Source of the DNA: Hirudo medicinalis
Taxonomy: Eukaryota > Annelida > Clitellata > Hirudinida > Hirudinidae
Assembly: GCA_011800805.1 (NCBI GenBank)
Contig: MPNW01000244.1
Span: 38,971 to 62,089, forward strand
Length of the DNA: 23,119 bases
Reading direction: 5' to 3'
Shown: one piece after another, positions 19,201 through 23,119 of the stretch
Layout of the letters: each line of letters begins with the position of its first letter
How positions within the stretch are numbered: position 1 is the first letter of the stretch
Position numbers and translations under genes: made by a program
Notes under the pieces: generated by a model
What the model was told of the DNA's origin: nothing
What the model saw: the letters and a program-made list of their open reading frames with translations, nothing else
The model's database searches: none

Positions 19201-21364
19201 AGATGTTATCGAGTTCAACACGGGCCTCCACTTGTCCTGCTTCAAGCAACATTTACCATCGACGACCAACACAGTCGATTTAACGCGTCAGAGCCTGGAA
19301 AGCGTGATGCTGTAGTCATCCCTCAGCTCCTATCTTTCTGCACAAACGGCCGGCAAGCTCTCATAACTCTCCCTATCACAAGCCTCAGGTCTTCCTCTTG
19401 CGTTTTTATTAATTTCCTTGTTATTCCATAACGCTAGCTTCCTCAACTGCATGGCCCCGAGGATTATTATAAGCCATCGTTTGCAAGAGATGTACAGCGA
19501 ACGCCGAGTGCTCTCAGGGTTTTTGGTTGGAATCGTTTGGCTGATTAATTGTATTGAGATTGGGGGCCAGAATTTCACAGATGAATGTAATAAAATTAGA
19601 GATTAAATTCTGCGTAAAGCAACACAATCATAACGGACCTGGTTGAATGGCTTCTGAACAGTTGCTCATCTCGCCGAACCAATGGGCCCCTTGGCAGGTC
19701 ATCTGCCACTCATCACCGGTGGTGTTGCACCTAATAGTGGCTGACTGTCCCTCGTAAGATACCGTTGCTCCCGAGGGAGGCTTGATGCTCGGACAACCGA
19801 TTGCTGAAGGAATCGTTTAGATTTCGTGTAAAAAGTAATTTGTTTTTTTTTATAAGTAAACAAATGATGTTGATTTATTGTCTTCGCAACCCAGCCCGCA
19901 CCCGTGGGAAGCGATGAATGGCTGGGCGATTATAGTGCCGTCCTAAGTCCAAAACATCATAGTTATGCAACGGACTTTAATCACACAAATAAAGAGCCGT
20001 CCTAATCATCTAGTTATGTAACGGACGTTAATAGATGTAGCACTCAAAAGATTTGCTAAATACAAACACAAATAACACAAATAGTGTTTTAAAGGATATT
20101 AATAAGACCTGACAGTTTAAAGACTATAGTTGGAAAACTCAAAGATGACTTATCGACTGAAGAGATGGCGCCATTGATAAGCCAAAAGAAACCATGCAAG
20201 CAGAATGTGGCGTCAAGCATTCTAAAGATGATCAAGTTATGAGCGATCTAGAGTGAAGTTCACGCCAGAAGAACTTTTCACCTTCATATTGCAAGAGGTG
20301 GATCCCTGGAGCCTCGAATTGATTCAAACGAATGTAGACGGTGACGGAGTACCACGTGGAGGTGAAGACCGTCCACTTTCTTGAGGACGAACTTCGACAC
20401 AACTTTTCGTGAGTGATGTGAGAGTTTTCCTCGAAGACCAGGGAAGCAGAACAAGACGGAAGATAGGAAGACGAGGGAAACCCCTTTGAATCTGGTTCCT
20501 CGTCCGTTCCGAAGCTGTACAAGATGAACTTGATCTTCTGCCGAGGGTCCAAGATAATATGCCAGGGGCAACTTGGGGATCCAACACGAGCAGAGTGAGG
20601 AGGCTCGTGGTTTGATTTTGTGGGGAGAATAAGGAATGCCTCATTGGGGGAGGGATGCTGAACTTTTGAGTGATCGACTGAAGGACGAAAGAAGTGATGG
20701 TAGCATACTTCCGAGGAGACTGGAAATGATAATAATTTACATAAATATTTGTTATTAAACATGGCTTGGTAAGTAATAAGTTTGAATTAAGTAATAAGTG
20801 AGAAATTGAAACTAATTGATGATATTGACAACAATCGTTAATATTGGCTGAAGTCAGTGAATTTCGTTGTTACAAATGATGTCATTCAATACCACTCATT
20901 ATGTTGTTGTTCAATATTACTTACTAACTCCGTTGCACCATGCAATATTTTAATTGTTAGGTGCAAAGGGAAGAAATGTCAGAGAAAAGCCGCCTATAAT
21001 TAGAATGATGAAATATCCCTGATGACGACGACGATAATGATGATAATGAATTCATCACCGTCTTAAGTTACAGCCCTACCTTTAACGCAGCGGTAAGAAG
21101 CTTCCAGGTAGGTGGATAGGTCAGAATGGCACACCTGTGCAGCCTCTCTCAACGTGGCCACCGGGAAACTGCAGGACCTTCTCCCGGAGCAGATTTTGTC
21201 CATAAACCTGATGACGTCCTTTTGGCACCTCTCCTTGTCGTACTCCATTCTGATGCACCGGCCACTGCGCATCCTACCGTGGAGTGCCGTGGTCATGACG
21301 ACAACTTCTTCCTCTCCGCAGGTGGCGTTGAAGAAATCGCTGAGGCAGTACTCGTTGCTGATAA
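16224..21364 (-). CDS. SUEL lectin-CUB-like-Sushi type-I membrane protein, 5' end missing
   Basis: Five minus-strand exons join in frame: 21364-21080 (SUEL), 20719-20282 (CUB-like), 19803-19639 (Sushi/CCP), 18930-18843 (transmembrane) and 16716-16224 (tail and stop). All introns are GT-AG, and the 1469 nt encode 488 visible residues. The SUEL module has EYCLSDFFNATCGEEEVVVM, HGRMRSGRC, CSGRRSC and YLEASYRC. The CUB-like module has CPWHIILDPRQKIKFILYSF and VTVYIRLNQF. The Sushi module has the four-cysteine pattern from CPSIKPPSGATVSYEG to MSNC. One helix (LATAVTIGVLLGIVVGSVPL) is followed by LAYVFLKRKWQK, fixing the tail as cytoplasmic. The tail has five consecutive His and a proline motif PTPKSPP. 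The three extracellular exons are all phase 1-1, as in shuffled modules. The combination suggests a cell-surface carbohydrate- or protein-binding receptor; the ligand is unknown. No signal-peptide exon was found up to 23119. Confidence 0.85.
17477..17515 (+). repeat. Dispersed palindrome-like repeat, copy 4
   Basis: GTTATGTAATGGACGTTAAT here differs by one base from the copy at 20013-20032. The core is close to a palindrome, with CGTCC on one side and GGACG on the other. It lies in the last intron of the lectin-CUB-Sushi gene. Confidence 0.5.
18151..18275. repeat. Imperfect CAT/CGT trinucleotide tract
   Basis: Degenerate repeats of ATC, GTC and related triplets occur here, with part recurring after the N because of the assembly duplication. 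A similar tract is at 21490-21553. There are no regular spacers, so it is simple sequence and not an array of any system. Confidence 0.7.
18205..18459. other. Assembly scar: second exact 127-bp duplication around one N
   Basis: Bases 18205-18331 recur at 18333-18459 with one n at 18332. The length is again 127 bp, the same as at 8435-8689, so both come from one assembly parameter. It lies in the last intron of the lectin-CUB-Sushi gene, partly in a CAT/CGT-rich tract, and does not touch an exon. Confidence 0.92.
18642..18692 (-). mobile_element. Orphan LINE 3' tail
   Basis: AATAATAGTTAATTTATAAT followed by GCGCCATTTGCATAGCGTCAGAGGCGCCT matches the tail of the LINE at about 8743-8790 at roughly 40 of 49 positions. 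On the minus strand it ends in an (ATT)n-type tail. No coding remnant adjoins it, so it is either a severely 5'-truncated LINE or a SINE sharing that tail. Confidence 0.7.
18692..18817. repeat. Perfect 26-bp inverted repeat (hairpin)
   Basis: The 26 bases at 18692-18717 (TGAAATACAAACAAATG onward) are exactly reverse-complementary to 18792-18817, with a 74-bp spacer. The left arm begins where the orphan LINE tail ends. The right arm ends about 25 bp from the transmembrane exon, so a minus-strand pre-mRNA hairpin would form close to that exon's donor. Confidence 0.85.
19081..19124. repeat. (AAC)n/(AAT)n/(GGAA)n simple sequence
   Basis: Three short simple-sequence runs follow one another in the intron between the Sushi and transmembrane exons of the lectin-CUB-Sushi gene. 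Confidence 0.8.
19937..20032 (+). repeat. Dispersed palindrome-like repeat, copies 2 and 3 in tandem
   Basis: Two units lie back to back. The first runs from GCCGTCCTAAGTCC to GTTATGCAACGGACTTTAAT, and the second from GCCGTCCTAATCATC to GTTATGTAACGGACGTTAAT. Each contains TCC and GGA arms able to pair. They lie in the intron between the CUB-like and Sushi exons. Copy 2 is followed by ACACAAATAAAG, similar to the A-rich run after copy 1. Confidence 0.6.
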
Positions 21365-22555
21365 CTGTATGCAACACCGTATTTGAGAGGAGAACATTCA
21401 TTCATTCATTCATTCCATCAATAACAAACATTGATTATTATTGAAACAGTCACCATCATTGTGCAAGCTATATTGTTAAATCATTGACATAGATATCATC
21501 GTCATTATCACGATCATCAAATTCGCCGTCATCGTCATCGCCATCATCATCAGAACAGATTTCTGACGCTCAGCGGAGTGTTAACGACGAGGACGAAAAT
21601 CTGCGTTTAGACCAGCGTGGCGTGCGTTGAGGGTTTGTTTGTGGAGGGATTTGGAGGACATCTTTGGACGATTTAAGACTTTCTTGTGTGACGTGGTTGG
21701 TCGGCTGGATGAGGAGGCAAACATTCGAATTTGAATAAATTCTGCCCCTGCGTGACTTTCTCGCGTGCACCGAGATGCTCTCGATGCTCCGAATATTAAA
21801 CAGGTCGGTTTGATTTAACCAACCCAATTCATAAAACATTCCACAGCCGGTTAGACCGGTGCCCCCCTTCAATCGACCGGCGGGAGCTCCCGAATGCGAT
21901 TTACAATCGAAGTTAATCAATGCAAAACTTGTCCAGTCCTTATTGGACATTACTTATGACTGGCTGTTCATTGAAATTGGATTGCTTCGGCACACGGTCT
22001 ATGGTCATTACTGATGAATTTCTGTCGCACGCACGGTAAAGAAAAACATTTCGAGAAAGTTTCAAGTGATTGGAGACCTCTTTCAACAGGTGTGTTCTCA
22101 GGGATTCCTTGAAAAACTGCCGCAGTCCATCAAATAGCACGAAACAAGGCTTTCCTTTCTTTGCTTCTTGAGAGTGATTCTTCAGAGAGGATTGTCCCTT
22201 GGTGTCCCGATGTTTTGAGGGAGAATTGTGGGCAATTCATACAACAAAGCATTATTCTAAAGCTTTAATTATAATTAACGATTTTTTGATTGATGTTAAC
22301 TGAATTGAAGATATGTGTTAGTTAAAAGAGACTTAAGTAGTTTTTGAAATTGACTGAAATAGATTTTGAGGAAAGTTCATGAGATCAGAAAGGAACTGGG
22401 AGTTGTGGATGATTAATTAAGATTCATACTATCAGCTTTCAAGTCCATTAATTCCACTTAAATTTTAGAAGAAAAAAGGAAATTAAATGCCATGTTTGGG
22501 TATTTTTATGACCGAAAAAGACATTCAGATCAAATTTTAAACCCTTCTGATGACT

Positions 22556-22583
22556 GTTCAGTGAACAGTGTTCATTTATGAAC
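22556..22583. repeat. Chain of overlapping GTTC/GAAC inverted repeats
   Basis: GTTC (22556), GAAC (22563), GTTC (22570) and GAAC (22580) alternate with spacers of 3, 3 and 6 bases, so each neighbouring pair forms a small palindrome. This is unusual in the AT-rich surroundings and resembles hormone-receptor half-site spacing, but function is unproven. Confidence 0.5.
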
Positions 22584-22964
22584 ATTTTCTTCAATTCTTT
22601 TCAACCGTTGTAAGACATACTCAAGAACTTCCTCTTAAACTTTTATTTATAATTAAAAATTATAATAAATAATAAAAGTTATAATAAATAATTAAAAATT
22701 ATAAATATAAACAATACCACAAAATAACAAATAAATATAAATAAACTTAACTGCTTAAATGGTTAAAAATCCAGAGGAAACATGTTTATGCAAATTTATT
22801 GTAATCTTTGTATTTTTAAAGTTTCCATCCCCGTCATTGGTCAGTGTTAATAAGTAATACTTCGATATTGGCTCCCATGGGAAGCCACGTTTGTTACTTA
22901 AAGGAAGCAGCCAACCGTCTTACTTGATTCTATGTTTTATTGTCTACGCATCACCCGTAAACTT

Positions 22965-22967
<3 letters not shown>

Positions 22968-23025
<58 letters not shown>

Positions 23026-23045
23026 AAGAGAGAGAGAGAGAGAGA
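22968..23045. repeat. (GA)n microsatellite
   Basis: A run of GA dinucleotides about 78 bp long, interrupted only by AAGAGAAGAG near its end, close to the right edge of the window. Confidence 0.95.
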
Positions 23046-23119
23046 AAACAAAAACAAAAAAAATTAAATTTAAAATAATATTATTATTATTATCAGCACC
23101 ATCATCACCTACGCGCAAG

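Larger units (their letters stand above)
21365..23119. other. Upstream intron or 5' flank of lectin-CUB-Sushi gene, no gene seen
   Basis: The SUEL exon starts in phase 1, so at least one coding exon, probably with the signal peptide, lies upstream. I found no hydrophobic leader with a fitting donor here. The stretch 21570-21960 is GC-richer, with CpG-containing sequence around 21840-21900, and holds a 126-codon open frame without family resemblance. It could be promoter DNA. Other contents are (ATTC)5 at 21396-21415, an AT-rich tract at 22641-22748 and a (GA)n run near the right end. Confidence 0.4.

Noticed and set aside
20284..20644. Two further minus-strand frames of 95 and 106 codons over the CUB-like exon
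   Set aside because: They are shadows. Only the frame with CPWHIILDPRQ fits domain, splice sites and phase.
21570..21950. A 126-codon minus-strand frame as the missing first exon of the lectin gene
   Set aside because: It has no hydrophobic signal peptide, no clear donor joining in phase 1, and a low-complexity Arg/Ser-rich end.

Overview
The window is animal (metazoan) nuclear DNA, AT-rich, with spliced genes that have GT-AG introns, simple-sequence repeats and decayed retrotransposons. A CARD/coiled-coil signalling gene, a galactose-lectin/CUB/Sushi membrane protein and CR1/L2-type LINE remnants together suggest a non-vertebrate animal, perhaps a marine invertebrate. I cannot name the species. 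Two single-N positions are each flanked by exact 127-bp duplications, the mark of a short-read de Bruijn assembly.

Three multi-exon genes were rebuilt by hand from splice sites, codon phase and family resemblance. (1) 522-4536, plus strand: a complete CARD-CC (CARMA/CARD9-type) adaptor gene with 14 coding exons. The exon lengths sum to 1488 nt, giving 495 residues: an N-terminal CARD, a central coiled coil and a C-terminal guanylate-kinase-like tail, with no visible PDZ or SH3. (2) 7025-12465, minus strand: a six-exon HMG-box nuclear protein. Its single HMG box resembles that of SMARCE1/BAF57 and lies between Ser/acidic-rich and Gln-rich regions. It is convergent with gene 1. A large intron holds a broken LINE and one assembly artefact. 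(3) 16224-21364, minus strand: five exons of a type-I membrane protein (SUEL lectin, CUB-like, Sushi, transmembrane helix, 164-residue cytoplasmic tail). The signal-peptide exon was not found and probably lies beyond the right edge.

Between genes 2 and 3 lies a roughly 1.2-kb element (14153-15341) with inverted termini about 70-80 bp long and an apparent 8-bp target-site duplication. It carries a second LINE remnant and a possible short captured exon. A short palindrome-like motif is dispersed in four copies, an orphan LINE tail abuts a perfect 26-bp inverted repeat in an intron of gene 3, and a chain of overlapping GTTC/GAAC inverted repeats lies near the right end.

The genes show no operon-like relationship. 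Gene 1 probably acts in innate immune/NF-kB-type signalling, gene 2 in chromatin or transcription, and gene 3 at the cell surface. The most unusual points are the compact CARD-coiled-coil-GUK adaptor, the bounded inverted-repeat element and the two 127-bp assembly scars.
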